NCBI RefSeq assembly: GCF_014084045.1
Contig: NZ_CP043732.1
Location: forward strand, 1,674,001-1,738,000
Direction: 5' to 3'
Length of the DNA stretch: 64,000 nt
Source of the DNA: Microbacterium esteraromaticum
GTDB lineage: Bacteria; Actinomycetota; Actinomycetes; Actinomycetales; Microbacteriaceae
The notes beneath the pieces are model-generated. The model did no database searches and was not told the origin of the DNA. It was given only the letters and a program-made list of their open reading frames with translations. The position numbers and the translations under genes are program-made. Every line of letters starts with the position of its first letter. Position 1 is the first letter of the stretch. Below, piece after piece: positions 25,948 through 34,759 of the stretch.

Positions 25948-27315
25948 ATGCGCGACGCCCTCTCGCCCCTTGCCATGGAATCGACGGAATCGACGGACTC
26001 CCCGGCCTCCCCTTCCGTCGTAGAGCTCTGCTCGCAGCTCATAGCGATCGACTCCAGCAACTACGGTCCGGGCGGCCCCGCCGGAGAACGAGCGGTGGCC
26101 GACTACATCGTGGAGCGATTGACGGAGGTGGGGTACGAGCCCGTCCTCCTGGAGTCCGCACCCGGTCGCGCGAATGTGCTCCTGCGGGTCGCGGGCCGGG
26201 AGCCTGGCCTGGACGCCTTGCTCGTGCACGGGCACATGGACGTCGTCCCCGCAGAAGCGGATCAGTGGTCGGTCGATCCGTTCGCCGGCGTGATCAAGGA
26301 CGGCTACATCTGGGGTCGGGGGGCGATGGACATGAAGGACATGGTCGCCAGCACCGTGAGCACTCTCCTGCGCTGGAAGGAGAAGGGGACCGGCCCGAGG
26401 CGGGACATCGTGTTCGCCTTCGTGGCCGATGAAGAGGCCGGCGGCGACTTCGGCGCCGACTGGCTCGCGTCGGAGCATCCGGAGTGGTTCACCGGGGTGG
26501 GCGCGGCGATCAGCGAGGGCGGCGGCACGCCGGTGAGCGAGAAGGATGCCAACGGGAAGACCCACTGGTTCTATCCCGTCGGAACGGCGGAGCGAGGCAC
26601 CCTGCATATGCGGCTGCAGGCCAGGGGGGAGTCCGGGCATGCCTCGCGAGGATGGGCTGACAACGCTGTGACGCATCTGATCGACGCGCTGGGTCGTCTC
26701 GCGCACCATGAGTGGCCGATCTCTCTCATCCCGACCAGTCGCGCCTTCATCGAGCAGACCGCCGCTGCGCTCGGGGTCGCCGTCGACCTGTCCACCGACG
26801 AGGGGGTCGAGGCGGCGCTCGTGGCCATCGGGCCCGAACTGCGCAGCGATGTCCCCACGCGGGGCTCGCTCAACCCGACGGTGCTGCAGGCCGGCTACAA
26901 GGTCAACGTCATCCCGGGGGTCGCAGAGGCGGAGATCGATGTGCGGAGCATCCCGGGCACGGAGGAGGCGATGCTCGAGGAGATCGATCGTCTGCTCGGC
27001 CCGCGCGTCACCCGCGAGTTCGTCGCCGAGGCGCCCGGGATCTCCGCGCCTTTCGACTCGGAGTGGTTCTCGGCGATCACCGACGCCATCGTCGCCTACG
27101 ACGACGAGGCGATCGTGCTGCCTTACCTTCTCGGCGGGGGCACCGATGCGAAGGCGTTCGCGAAGCTCGGGATCCCGGGGTACGGGTTCGCCCCACTCGG
27201 TCGCGACCCCGAGGGGCGGCGAGAAGGAGGCATGCACGGCGTGGATGAGCGGATGCCCGTTGCCGCGCTCGAGATCGGGGCGACCATTCTTGAGAAGTTC
27301 CTGACGGACGTATGA
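25948..27315 (+). CDS. M20 family metallopeptidase
   Basis: A 455-residue zinc peptidase of the ArgE/DapE/CPG2 type that cleaves di- or tripeptides or N-acyl amino acids. The first metal His/Asp motif is LLVHGHMDVVPA, the bridging acid follows in WGRGAMDMKDM, and the catalytic Glu pair is FVADEEAGGDFG. A dimerisation domain in the middle is followed by a final metal His (GGMHGVDERM). There is no signal peptide. The start at 25948 is preferred to an ATG seven codons earlier, but both are possible. It shares an ATGA with the next gene and is part of the peptide-import operon. Confidence 0.9.
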   Translation: MRDALSPLAMESTESTDSPASPSVVELCSQLIAIDSSNYGPGGPAGERAVADYIVERLTEVGYEPVLLESAPGRANVLLRVAGREPGLDALLVHGHMDVVPAEADQWSVDPFAGVIKDGYIWGRGAMDMKDMVASTVSTLLRWKEKGTGPRRDIVFAFVADEEAGGDFGADWLASEHPEWFTGVGAAISEGGGTPVSEKDANGKTHWFYPVGTAERGTLHMRLQARGESGHASRGWADNAVTHLIDALGRLAHHEWPISLIPTSRAFIEQTAAALGVAVDLSTDEGVEAALVAIGPELRSDVPTRGSLNPTVLQAGYKVNVIPGVAEAEIDVRSIPGTEEAMLEEIDRLLGPRVTREFVAEAPGISAPFDSEWFSAITDAIVAYDDEAIVLPYLLGGGTDAKAFAKLGIPGYGFAPLGRDPEGRREGGMHGVDERMPVAALEIGATILEKFLTDV

Positions 27316-28127
27316 CGATGAGCGCGCTGGCCGAAGAACTGGAGCGCGAGGCGAGCGCATTCGCCGGACGGGTCGGATACGCCGTGTCGCACCTGAGCAC
27401 GGGTACCACGGTGTCCCGGTGCGGGAACGAGTTCTTTCCCACGGCGAGCGCCGTCAAGCTCCCGCTCCTCACCGCGTTCCACGCCTTCGTCGACGAGGGC
27501 GGGGCGGACTGGGACGACATCGCCCATATCGACGAGGGCGAGCTCGCGGCCGGCTCCGGCATCCTGCAGCATCTCGATCTCCCGCGCGACATCTCCCTGC
27601 GGGATGCCGCCTGGCTGATGATCTGCCTGTCGGACAACACCGCCACGAACATCCTGTTGCGCGCATTGACCGTCGACGGCGCCAATCGGGTCATCGATCG
27701 GGTGATCGGAGACGGGATCCGCGTGGACAAGCTCGCGGGGTACGAGTCGGGGGCGCCGGTGCGGTCGATGGGTCGGGCGACCCCGGAGGCACTCGGACGC
27801 TATCTCGGCGATCTGGCAGAGGACCGGCTGCCCGGTGCCGCAGTGACCAGGGCTGTGGCCGCAGAGCAGATCTACCGAGGCACGATTCCCCGGTACCTGC
27901 CGTGGAACCCCTACGCCCCCGACCGGCTCAGGATCGCCAACAAGACAGGTTCGCTTCCCGGCATATGCACGGATGTCGCCGTGCTGACCGCAGGCGGGGA
28001 CACAGTGACCATGGCGTTCATGACAGAGGCCCACGAGGCGGGGGACGGCGTGACGGACGAGGGGCAGGAGTGCATCGCGCGAATGGCCAGGCTCGTCTAC
28101 GACGCATGGTTGGGCAGGGCCTCATGA
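27312..28127 (+). CDS. Class A beta-lactamase-fold serine hydrolase, no signal peptide
   Basis: A 271-residue protein with the three active-site motifs of the penicillin-binding fold: Ser46-x-x-Lys49 (TASAVKL), Ser107-Asp-Asn (LSDNTATN) and Lys211-Thr-Gly (NKTGSLPG). The omega-loop ExxLN of true class A beta-lactamases is not visible; the equivalent stretch reads LAGYESGAPVRSMGR. It lacks a signal peptide, so it should act in the cytoplasm. Coupled to the M20 peptidase before it and to the D-amino-acid deacylase after it, it is more likely a D-specific peptidase or amidase than an antibiotic-resistance enzyme. Confidence 0.82.
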   Translation: MTMSALAEELEREASAFAGRVGYAVSHLSTGTTVSRCGNEFFPTASAVKLPLLTAFHAFVDEGGADWDDIAHIDEGELAAGSGILQHLDLPRDISLRDAAWLMICLSDNTATNILLRALTVDGANRVIDRVIGDGIRVDKLAGYESGAPVRSMGRATPEALGRYLGDLAEDRLPGAAVTRAVAAEQIYRGTIPRYLPWNPYAPDRLRIANKTGSLPGICTDVAVLTAGGDTVTMAFMTEAHEAGDGVTDEGQECIARMARLVYDAWLGRAS

Positions 28128-29704
28128 CTCGGACGGTGTTCGCCGGAGGCCTCGTGATCGACGGCACGGGGGCGGACGGCTATGTCGCCGATGTGACCAT
28201 CGACGGCGGGGAGATCGTCTCGATCGACCCGTCGAGCGATTCGCACGGCAGGGTTCCCGTACGCGACCTCAGCGGCCGCGCCATCGCCCCGGGGTTCATC
28301 GACACGCATTCGCACGCCGACAACGCTCCTCTGAGAGCAGAGGCGGACGTCTCCAAGATCCTGCAGGGCGTGACGACGGAGATCGTGGGGAACTGCGGGA
28401 TCAGCCTCGCCCCACGCTCCCGGGAGCGTGGGGAGCTGCTCAGGTCCTACCTCGAGCGCTTCTTCCCGGTGCAGGAGTGGCAGGGAGAGTCGTTCGGCGA
28501 CTTCCTCGCACTCACCGATCAAGCCGGCTACATCACCAACTACGCCCCGCTCGTCGGGCATGGCACGTTGCGCATCGCAGCCATGGGCTTCGAGGCGAGG
28601 GAGCCGACCGCCTCGGAGGCGGCCGAGATGCGTGGGATGCTCGAGGCCGCCCTGGACGCCGGGGCGGTCGGGTTCACGAGTGGTCTGGTCTATCCTCCGG
28701 GGCGCTTCGCCGGAACCGGGGAGCTGGTGGATCTCGCCCGATCGCTGAGCGGTCGTCCGGCCCTGTACGCCTCCCATGTGCGCAGTGAGAGTGGTGATCG
28801 CATCGCCGCAGCCGAGGAGGCGATCACCGTGGGGCGCGACGCCGGCGTGCGCGTGCAGATCTCCCATCACAAGGCGATGGGGAAGGCGCACTGGGGCGAG
28901 GTCGCGCTGACTCTCGCTCTCGCACGCGACGCGCGGGCATCCGGGGTCGACGTGCGCTTCGATGTCTATCCCTACACCGCGTCGAGCACGAGCCTCACCT
29001 CCTGCCTGCCCGCGAGGCTGGCCGGTCTCCCGAACGAGGATCTGCTCGCGGCACTGAGGCGGCCCGAGGTCGTGGCCACGCTGCGCAGCGAGCTGGCGAA
29101 GGGTGACTGGGACAACCACGTCATCCAGGCCGGTGGGTACTCGGGGATCCTCATCGCCAGCACGTATGACGGGCGCTTCGAGGGGCAGACGCTCGAGGAG
29201 GTCGCGGCAGGGCTCGGCGTGGGAGGAGCGGATGCCCTCGTGCACGTCCTGCTCTCGGAGCGTCTGCGCGCGAGCATGATCTGCTTCGCGATGTGCGAGG
29301 CCGATGTCGAAGAGGCGATGCGCGACGAGTTCACCAGCATCGGATCCGACGGACTCCCGCCCGGGCTTCCCGGGAAGCCGCATCCGCGGCAATGGGGGAC
29401 GTTCCCCCGGGTGCTCGGCCGCTACACGCGCGAGCGCGGCGTGCTCGGGCTCGAGCAGGCGGTGCATCGGATGACAGGGCTGCCGGCGGAGACCTTCCGG
29501 CTTCCGGGCATCGGCCGGATCGCCGAGGGCTACGCCGCGGATCTCGTGGTCTTCGATCCCGCCGGCGTCGAGGACCGCGCGACCTATACGGATCCGGAGC
29601 GTGGTCCCCGCGGCATCGACGCCGTCTACGTGAACGGCGTAGAGGTCGTGTCCGCGCAGGGATTCACCGGGCGGCGTCCGGGTCGCCGGCTCCGGTCGGC
29701 GTGA
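28124..29704 (+). CDS. N-acyl-D-amino-acid deacylase family amidohydrolase
   Basis: A 526-residue metal-dependent amidohydrolase that removes the acyl group from N-acyl-D-amino acids. The N-terminal small beta domain contains VFAGGLVIDGTGADGYVADV. The metal motif is GFIDTHSHADN, with the Cys-containing EIVGNCGISLAP typical of D-aminoacylases. Further elements are QISHHKAMGKAHWG and the C-terminal GRIAEGYAADLVVFDP. It overlaps the preceding hydrolase gene by ATGA and ends the plus-strand operon. A free D-amino acid would be passed to the oxidising enzymes of the cluster. Confidence 0.9.
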   Translation: MTRTVFAGGLVIDGTGADGYVADVTIDGGEIVSIDPSSDSHGRVPVRDLSGRAIAPGFIDTHSHADNAPLRAEADVSKILQGVTTEIVGNCGISLAPRSRERGELLRSYLERFFPVQEWQGESFGDFLALTDQAGYITNYAPLVGHGTLRIAAMGFEAREPTASEAAEMRGMLEAALDAGAVGFTSGLVYPPGRFAGTGELVDLARSLSGRPALYASHVRSESGDRIAAAEEAITVGRDAGVRVQISHHKAMGKAHWGEVALTLALARDARASGVDVRFDVYPYTASSTSLTSCLPARLAGLPNEDLLAALRRPEVVATLRSELAKGDWDNHVIQAGGYSGILIASTYDGRFEGQTLEEVAAGLGVGGADALVHVLLSERLRASMICFAMCEADVEEAMRDEFTSIGSDGLPPGLPGKPHPRQWGTFPRVLGRYTRERGVLGLEQAVHRMTGLPAETFRLPGIGRIAEGYAADLVVFDPAGVEDRATYTDPERGPRGIDAVYVNGVEVVSAQGFTGRRPGRRLRSA

Positions 29705-29722
29705 GGATGGCGGCGGCGCGGC

Positions 29723-30547
29723 TCAGTCGTAGAACACCTCACGGGCGGCCGCGGCGATGCTCGAGACGATCTTGAAGGCCTTCATCGCATCCGTCATCGT
29801 CGGTGCATCGAAGGCGACGCGCCGATCACCCGTCTGCTCGACGGTGGGGATGTTCGCCGTGGCGTCAGCAAGCTGAACGGCGTCGAACTCGACCTCGATG
29901 CGGTGCGGCCGTGCCAGTGCCTCGGTCCGGCCCGCACGTGTCGCGGCTCGTCCGGCGGCCTCGCGCTGCAGCCGGAACGTCGTCGCCGGTGGGAGGCAGA
30001 TCGCCGTGTACCGGCTCACGTACTCCTTGACCGCGACGTGTTCGGCCTCGGGCGCGTATCGGAGGGCGTCTTCACACGCCTTGTCGTCGCCGGTGACCAT
30101 GATGACCGGCACGCCGTGCTCCTCAGCCAGCGCGGCGTTGAGGTAGCCTTCGCTCGCCGGCTCCCCGTCGAGCCAGACGCCGAGGATGGAGTTGCCGAGG
30201 TAGGTGTGGGAGAGGACGCCCTTCTCGCCTGCCCCGGCGTGATAGCCGAGGAAGACCACGGCATCCGCCCCCTCGATGCCCTGCATCATCCCCAGCGGCT
30301 TGTGGCGACCGGTCAGCAGGCGCACCCTGTCGTCGAGCTCCTCGAGCAGGATGTTGCGCATCGACGCGTGCGCCTCGTTGATCACGACGTCCTCGATGCC
30401 GGCCTCGAGGAGACCGAGCGCGACGGCATTGGCATCCGCGGTGAACAGTTTGCGGAAGCGATGCCATTCGTCTCCGCGCGGTTCGACATCGAGGGGGTAG
30501 GTGACTCCGGTGGCACCTTCCATGTCAGCCGAGATCATCGCGCGCAT
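29723..30547 (-). CDS. M55 family D-aminopeptidase
   Basis: A 274-residue zinc aminopeptidase of the Bacillus DppA type, which releases N-terminal D-amino acids from short peptides. The N-terminal metal site is ISADMEGATGVTY. NEAHASMRN, GYHAGAGEKGVLSHTYLG and the conserved VTGDDKACEDA follow. Family members form decamers in the cytoplasm. A good AGGAG lies upstream of the ATG. It converges on the D-amino-acid deacylase and is divergent from the D-threonine/D-serine enzyme, across a region with a long-range dyad. Confidence 0.92.
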   Translation of the reverse strand: MRAMISADMEGATGVTYPLDVEPRGDEWHRFRKLFTADANAVALGLLEAGIEDVVINEAHASMRNILLEELDDRVRLLTGRHKPLGMMQGIEGADAVVFLGYHAGAGEKGVLSHTYLGNSILGVWLDGEPASEGYLNAALAEEHGVPVIMVTGDDKACEDALRYAPEAEHVAVKEYVSRYTAICLPPATTFRLQREAAGRAATRAGRTEALARPHRIEVEFDAVQLADATANIPTVEQTGDRRVAFDAPTMTDAMKAFKIVSSIAAAAREVFYD

Positions 30548-30591
30548 GCCAGTCCTCTTCTCCTCGACCTGTGGCCGGTTGGGTAAGTTTA

Positions 30592-30640
30592 GGTTGCAAA
30601 AACTCTATCGCACGCGGATTGAAATGCATTGTTTGCAGCC
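30592..30640. promoter_or_regulatory. Dyad in the M55 / D-Thr aldolase-like divergent region
   Basis: GGTTGCAAA (30592-30600) and TTTGCAGCC (30632-30640) form an inverted repeat with one mismatch, centres 40 bases apart, in an AT-rich divergent region. A plus-strand promoter TTGAAA (30619-30624), 16 bases, TATCTC (30641-30646) overlaps the right arm. Confidence 0.45.
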
Positions 30641-30718
30641 TATCTCGAAGCGATCGCGCTAATATAAGTGACGTAAGATCGCTCCATGCGATGGAGACGA
30701 CTTCATCGAGGGAGACCG

Positions 30719-31915
30719 ATGAGTGATCCGAATCATGCCACACAGAATGTGTTCGACGGCACCGTGCAGTTCCCGGTGCTCATCCTCAGACAGGATGCGC
30801 TGACCAACAATCTCGCGGAGATGCGAGGCTTCTGCGCCGACAACGACGTCACGCTCGCACCGCACTGCAAGACGCACCTCAGTCCGGAGCTGTGGCGCAT
30901 GCAGCAGGAGTGGGGCGCGGAGATCGCGACGGTCGCGACGGTCGCCCAGGCCGCGGCGCTCTTCGAGCACGGTGTGCGCCGCATCCTCATCGCGAACGAG
31001 GTGGTCGACCGTGCGGGGCTGCGGGCGATGAGCGACATGCGGCGCGAAGACCCTGGTTTCCAGATCAGCATGCTCGTGGACTCGATCGAGGCGGTCACTC
31101 TCATCGAGCGGATCCTCGAGGAGGTCGCCGCTGATCTTCCTCCGCTGCCTGTGCTGGTGGAACTCGGCGCTCGCGGCCTTCGCTCCGGCGCGAGGACGCT
31201 GGAGGAGGTGATCGAGGTGGCGACAGCGGCATCCGCGACGCGCGTTCTCGATCTCGTCGGCGTGGAGGGCTACGAGGGCGTCTTCGGAAAGCTGTCGGGG
31301 GCGGAACGCGACCGTGCCATCGACGCCTATCTCGACTCCGGTGTGGTCGCGGTCAGAGAACTGATCGACCGCGGGCTGGTCGAGGCTCCCGCGATCGCCA
31401 CCTTCGGAGGCTCGCGCTTCTATCCGGCGGTCGTGGAACGCGTGCGCGGCGCGCTGTCACCCTCGGAGGCGACCGTCATCCTCCGCAGCGGCTGCTACCT
31501 GACACACGACCACGGAACCTACGCCGCGTCTCACGCGGACGTGCCTTCGCGGGTGGGAAAGCCGCGGCTGTCTCCCGGGATGGAGGTCTGGGGGGTCGTG
31601 CTGTCCCTGCCTGAGCCGGGTCTCGCCATCGCCGGCGTCGGCAAGCGCGACGTCTCATACGACGAGGGGATGCCCGTGCCGCTGGCCATCCGCAGAGACG
31701 ATGTCGTCAGTGAGCTGACGGGGGTGAGCGTCACCCGCCTCAATGATCAGCATGCGTTCATCCGCGTGAGCCCGGATTCCGTCCCTCTGAGGATCGGCGA
31801 TCTCATCGCGTTCGGCATCTCGCATCCGTGCACCACCTTCGACAAGTGGCGCACCGCGTACATCGTCGACGAGGACTACAGCGTGGAGAGCGTCGCGCAC
31901 ACCCTTTTCCACTGA
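30719..31915 (+). CDS. D-threonine aldolase / D-serine dehydratase-like PLP enzyme
   Basis: A 398-residue fold-type-III PLP enzyme. The PLP lysine is Lys51 in APHCKTHLSPE. The barrel continues with PVLVELGARGLRSGAR, and the C-terminal zinc-ligand motif is GISHPCTTFDKWR, as in DSD1-type D-serine dehydratases and D-threonine aldolases. The ATG at 30719 has GAGGGA just upstream; an in-frame ATG 11 codons earlier is less likely. The enzyme would convert a D-hydroxy amino acid to a keto acid plus ammonia, or to glycine plus an aldehyde. The sequence alone does not choose between these. Confidence 0.87.
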   Translation: MSDPNHATQNVFDGTVQFPVLILRQDALTNNLAEMRGFCADNDVTLAPHCKTHLSPELWRMQQEWGAEIATVATVAQAAALFEHGVRRILIANEVVDRAGLRAMSDMRREDPGFQISMLVDSIEAVTLIERILEEVAADLPPLPVLVELGARGLRSGARTLEEVIEVATAASATRVLDLVGVEGYEGVFGKLSGAERDRAIDAYLDSGVVAVRELIDRGLVEAPAIATFGGSRFYPAVVERVRGALSPSEATVILRSGCYLTHDHGTYAASHADVPSRVGKPRLSPGMEVWGVVLSLPEPGLAIAGVGKRDVSYDEGMPVPLAIRRDDVVSELTGVSVTRLNDQHAFIRVSPDSVPLRIGDLIAFGISHPCTTFDKWRTAYIVDEDYSVESVAHTLFH

Positions 31916-31921
31916 CGTCTC

Positions 31922-31948
31922 GCTCGGCTCCGGCGAGCGGAGCCGAGC
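31922..31948. terminator. Bidirectional terminator
   Basis: GCTCGGCTCCG (31922-31932) pairs with CGGAGCCGAGC (31938-31948) around GCGAG. It fills the 35-base gap between two convergent genes and probably serves both. Confidence 0.75.
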
Positions 31949-31950
31949 CG

Positions 31951-33387
31951 TCACACCGCCGTGACGATGAAGGTCTGGATGGCGGCCGGAGTGGTCGGGG
32001 CGAGGCGGATCTCGCAGCGAAGGCGTCCGGTCCTCCCGGGGATGTGCCACACCAGATGGGCGGGGGAGTCGCCCCGTGCCTCGGAGGCGTCGCCGGAGCG
32101 CCCTGGTCCCAGCCCGCCCACGCTCTGGATCGCAGCGGCGATGGTCGCCACACGCTCGTCATAGGGGATGTCCGGTGCCACATTGTCCGCGAAGATCCTG
32201 TCAGCGAGGCCGTCGTCCCAGCGCAGCACGAGAGCCTCGGCCGCTTCCCGCAGTGCGAGGGTCTCAGGCCAGGGCGTCGATCCGACGACGCGGCGGTCGA
32301 GGTGCCGGACGGCGAGATCGAGCGCCTCGGTGACGGGTGCCTTCGCCCCGGAGTAGGTCGCATTCTCGAAGCCCACGACTCCGATCTGCGCATCGTTGTT
32401 CCACCGCATGTGCGTGCTGAACCCCGGGTAGCCTCCGGAGTGGTTGGCCAGAGTGCCCCAGACGGGATCCCTCTCGACGAAGAGCCCGAATCCGTAGCCC
32501 TGCTCGCCGGGGGATGCGACGGTCGCGTCCGGATCCGCCGCGATCGCACGGTGTATCTGCTGCATCTCCCGTCTGCTGGCCGGCGAGAGCGGCCCGGGCA
32601 GCGCGGAGGCCGGCGAGAACGCCGAGGCGAGCCAAGTGGCCCAGCGGGCGAGGTCGTGGGGAGTGGAGAACAGACCGCCCATGGGGGAGAAGACGCCCGA
32701 TTCGGAGAATGGCAGCTCCACCCACCGGTCTCCGCTGCGTCGGTAGCCGAGTGCCAGCTCGCCGTCGACGTCCTTGGCGCGGAACCTCGTGTGCTCGAGC
32801 CCGAGGGGCTGGAGCAGTTCCTCCGTGACGAGATCGATGTACGGTCGTCGGGTGACCGATTCGACCACCTGGCCGAGCAGGGCGTAGCCGAGGTTCGAAT
32901 ACTCGAAAGCGGTACCGGGGATCGAGACGGCGGGAACACCGGCCTGGAGGAGCGCGCCCAGTTCCGCCCGTGTCATGGACTCCTGCCGGTCGCCCCACGG
33001 GTCGTCGGTGGGGAGTCCGCCGGACATCGTCATGAGCATCCGGACCGTCGGCGTGACCGGATCGGATGCCGGCGTGGACGGCGTGTATTCGGGGACGAAC
33101 GCCGTGATCGGCGAGTCCAGATCGAGGAGTCCGCGGTCGCGCAGCAGGAGGAGGGTCGCGCACGTGAAGCTCTTGGTGCAGGATGCGATGCGGAACGCTG
33201 TTCCCCCCTGGGGTGCGGAGCCGCCCAGCCGGTGGTGACCGAACCCTCCCTCGAACTCGATGCCCTCTGCGCTGAAGAGGGCGAAGAAGCTGCCGGGCGT
33301 GTGCCCCTCGTCGACCCTGCGCCGGAAGATGTCGAAGATCTCCTGCACCGGTGCCGCCGGGTCCTCGGTGAACTGCTTCGTTGTCAT
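31951..33387 (-). CDS. Class C beta-lactamase-fold serine hydrolase (D-aminopeptidase-like)
   Basis: A 478-residue hydrolase with Ser69-x-x-Lys72 (IASCTKSF), Tyr-Ser-Asn (EYSNLGYALLG) and a third motif His-Ser-Gly (NHSGGYPGF). A C-terminal extension of about 130 residues follows the catalytic domain. No signal peptide is present, so the protein is cytoplasmic. This layout is seen in D-aminopeptidases and esterases of the AmpC/PBP-fold family. It is downstream of the SIS and RidA genes on the same strand, within the D-amino-acid cluster. Confidence 0.85.
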   Translation of the reverse strand: MTTKQFTEDPAAPVQEIFDIFRRRVDEGHTPGSFFALFSAEGIEFEGGFGHHRLGGSAPQGGTAFRIASCTKSFTCATLLLLRDRGLLDLDSPITAFVPEYTPSTPASDPVTPTVRMLMTMSGGLPTDDPWGDRQESMTRAELGALLQAGVPAVSIPGTAFEYSNLGYALLGQVVESVTRRPYIDLVTEELLQPLGLEHTRFRAKDVDGELALGYRRSGDRWVELPFSESGVFSPMGGLFSTPHDLARWATWLASAFSPASALPGPLSPASRREMQQIHRAIAADPDATVASPGEQGYGFGLFVERDPVWGTLANHSGGYPGFSTHMRWNNDAQIGVVGFENATYSGAKAPVTEALDLAVRHLDRRVVGSTPWPETLALREAAEALVLRWDDGLADRIFADNVAPDIPYDERVATIAAAIQSVGGLGPGRSGDASEARGDSPAHLVWHIPGRTGRLRCEIRLAPTTPAAIQTFIVTAV

Positions 33388-33501
33388 GAGAAACCCTCCG
33401 TGCGGACTCGGCGCACCTCAGCCTCCGTGAGGATCTGCCACGTATACATCCCATGATATCCGCGGAGGAGCGCAAATTTGGCACTCGGCTGCGAGTATTT
33501 C

Positions 33502-33513
33502 AAACGTATGTTT
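33502..33513. promoter_or_regulatory. Small palindrome upstream of the serine hydrolase gene
   Basis: AAAC-GTAT-GTTT lies about 115 bases before the hydrolase start, in an AT-rich patch between it and the SIS gene. It could be an operator; there is no direct support. Confidence 0.3.
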
Positions 33514-33555
33514 AGCGGCGCGTCGCGCGTGTCGCGAGAGGTGGGCGCCCCGTCC

Positions 33556-34227
33556 TCAGTCCTGCAGGTAGATGCCCAGCTCGTTGCTGATGCGGTCGCG
33601 CTCCGCCAGTCGGCGCTTGGCGCCCTTCGCGCTCGCCGTGGACAGCGTGGCGACGAGGTGGATGATGGCCGCGATGGCGGTCGGCGAATCCGCGTAGGAG
33701 ACGCTGTCCGTGGGGACGACGATCGACGACGCCGCCACCGCGGTGATGGGGGAGTCCTCCGCGTCGGTGATGGCGACGACGGTTCCACCCGCCGCGACGA
33801 ACTGCTCGGCCAGCTCGATGGTGTCGCGCCGGTAGCGACGGAACGAGAACACCACGAGCACGTCCGTCGGCTTCGTCTCCCGCAGGACCTCGACGGAGCG
33901 GATGATGTTGTTGTCGACCAGGAAGACCTCGGCCAGTCCACCGGAGAGGTCGCGCGCGAGAAGCGTCGCGTAGGCGAAGGACTTGCCCGTCCCCGCCACG
34001 AAGCGACGACGTGCCGCGACGACGATACCGGCGAGGGCGATCGCGGAGTTGTCCTCCAGCACTCGATCGAGCGCGACGGAGAGAGTCTCCTTCTCCTTGT
34101 CGACCACGCGCTGCTGCAGCACGCTGGAGAGCGAGCGCTGCTGGAGTCTGGCCCGGTATCGCTCACCGGCCGAGCTGAGGCTCATGTGCTCCTGGTGGCT
34201 GCCGGAGGGAGGCGTGGGGGCGGCCAT
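33556..34227 (-). CDS. SIS-domain protein without DNA-binding domain
   Basis: A 223-residue protein of the MurR/RpiR SIS fold. The sugar-phosphate loop is VAGTGKSFAYATLLARDLS, followed by TDVLVVFSFRRYRRDTIELAEQF and VVAITDAEDSP. The usual N-terminal RpiR helix-turn-helix is missing: only about 70 residues of Gln/Arg-rich sequence precede the SIS domain. It starts five bases after the RidA stop; an ATG 14 codons later is possible. It could be an isomerase, a ligand sensor or an antagonist of a full RpiR regulator. Confidence 0.78.
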   Translation of the reverse strand: MAAPTPPSGSHQEHMSLSSAGERYRARLQQRSLSSVLQQRVVDKEKETLSVALDRVLEDNSAIALAGIVVAARRRFVAGTGKSFAYATLLARDLSGGLAEVFLVDNNIIRSVEVLRETKPTDVLVVFSFRRYRRDTIELAEQFVAAGGTVVAITDAEDSPITAVAASSIVVPTDSVSYADSPTAIAAIIHLVATLSTASAKGAKRRLAERDRISNELGIYLQD

Positions 34228-34232
34228 GGGGA

Positions 34233-34616
34233 TCAGCGCGCCGGGAGGGCCGCGACCACGTCGATCTCGACGAGGACGTTGTTGAGCTCGGAGCCGACGG
34301 TGGTCCGCACCGGGTAGGGGGCCGCGAACGCCTCGGCGTAGACGGCATTGAACTCGGCGGCATCGCGCTTGGGATTCTGCAGGTGCACCGTGCACTTGAT
34401 CACGTCATCCAGCTCCGCGCCCGCGTGCCGAAGGATCTCCCGGATGTTGTGCAGCACGAGTCGCGTCTGCTCGCCTACGGTCTCCGGGACCTCCCCGGAC
34501 GCCGCGTCACGCGGAAGCACTCCGGCGGTGAAGACGAACCCGTTGCTCACGATGGCCTGACTGTACGGTCCGGCCGGCGCCGGTGCGCTGGGGGCAAGTA
34601 GGGCTTCTCTGCTCAT
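34233..34616 (-). CDS. RidA family imine/enamine deaminase
   Basis: A 127-residue YjgF/YER057c/UK114 protein. Conserved features are APAPAGPYSQAI, the Arg-containing core TRLVLHNIREILRHAG and the C-terminal signature YPVRTTVGSELNNVLVEIDVVA. RidA proteins hydrolyse 2-aminoacrylate and other imines to keto acids and ammonia. GAGGAG precedes the ATG at 34616 at a good distance; the longer reading is unlike the family. Co-expression with a D-amino-acid pathway fits removal of reactive imines made by D-serine breakdown or D-amino-acid oxidation. Confidence 0.92.
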   Translation of the reverse strand: MSREALLAPSAPAPAGPYSQAIVSNGFVFTAGVLPRDAASGEVPETVGEQTRLVLHNIREILRHAGAELDDVIKCTVHLQNPKRDAAEFNAVYAEAFAAPYPVRTTVGSELNNVLVEIDVVAALPAR

Positions 34617-34759
34617 CGTTCTCCTCTTTCGGCTCGTGAGAAGCGTAGCCGTCGTGGGCGGCTGATAGCCTCTTTCCGTTCCCACATGGTCAGTGTGCTC
34701 GTCCGCGAAGGCGGATCGACCACCACTCACTGCTCAGCGCCGATTCAGTAGGGCTCACC

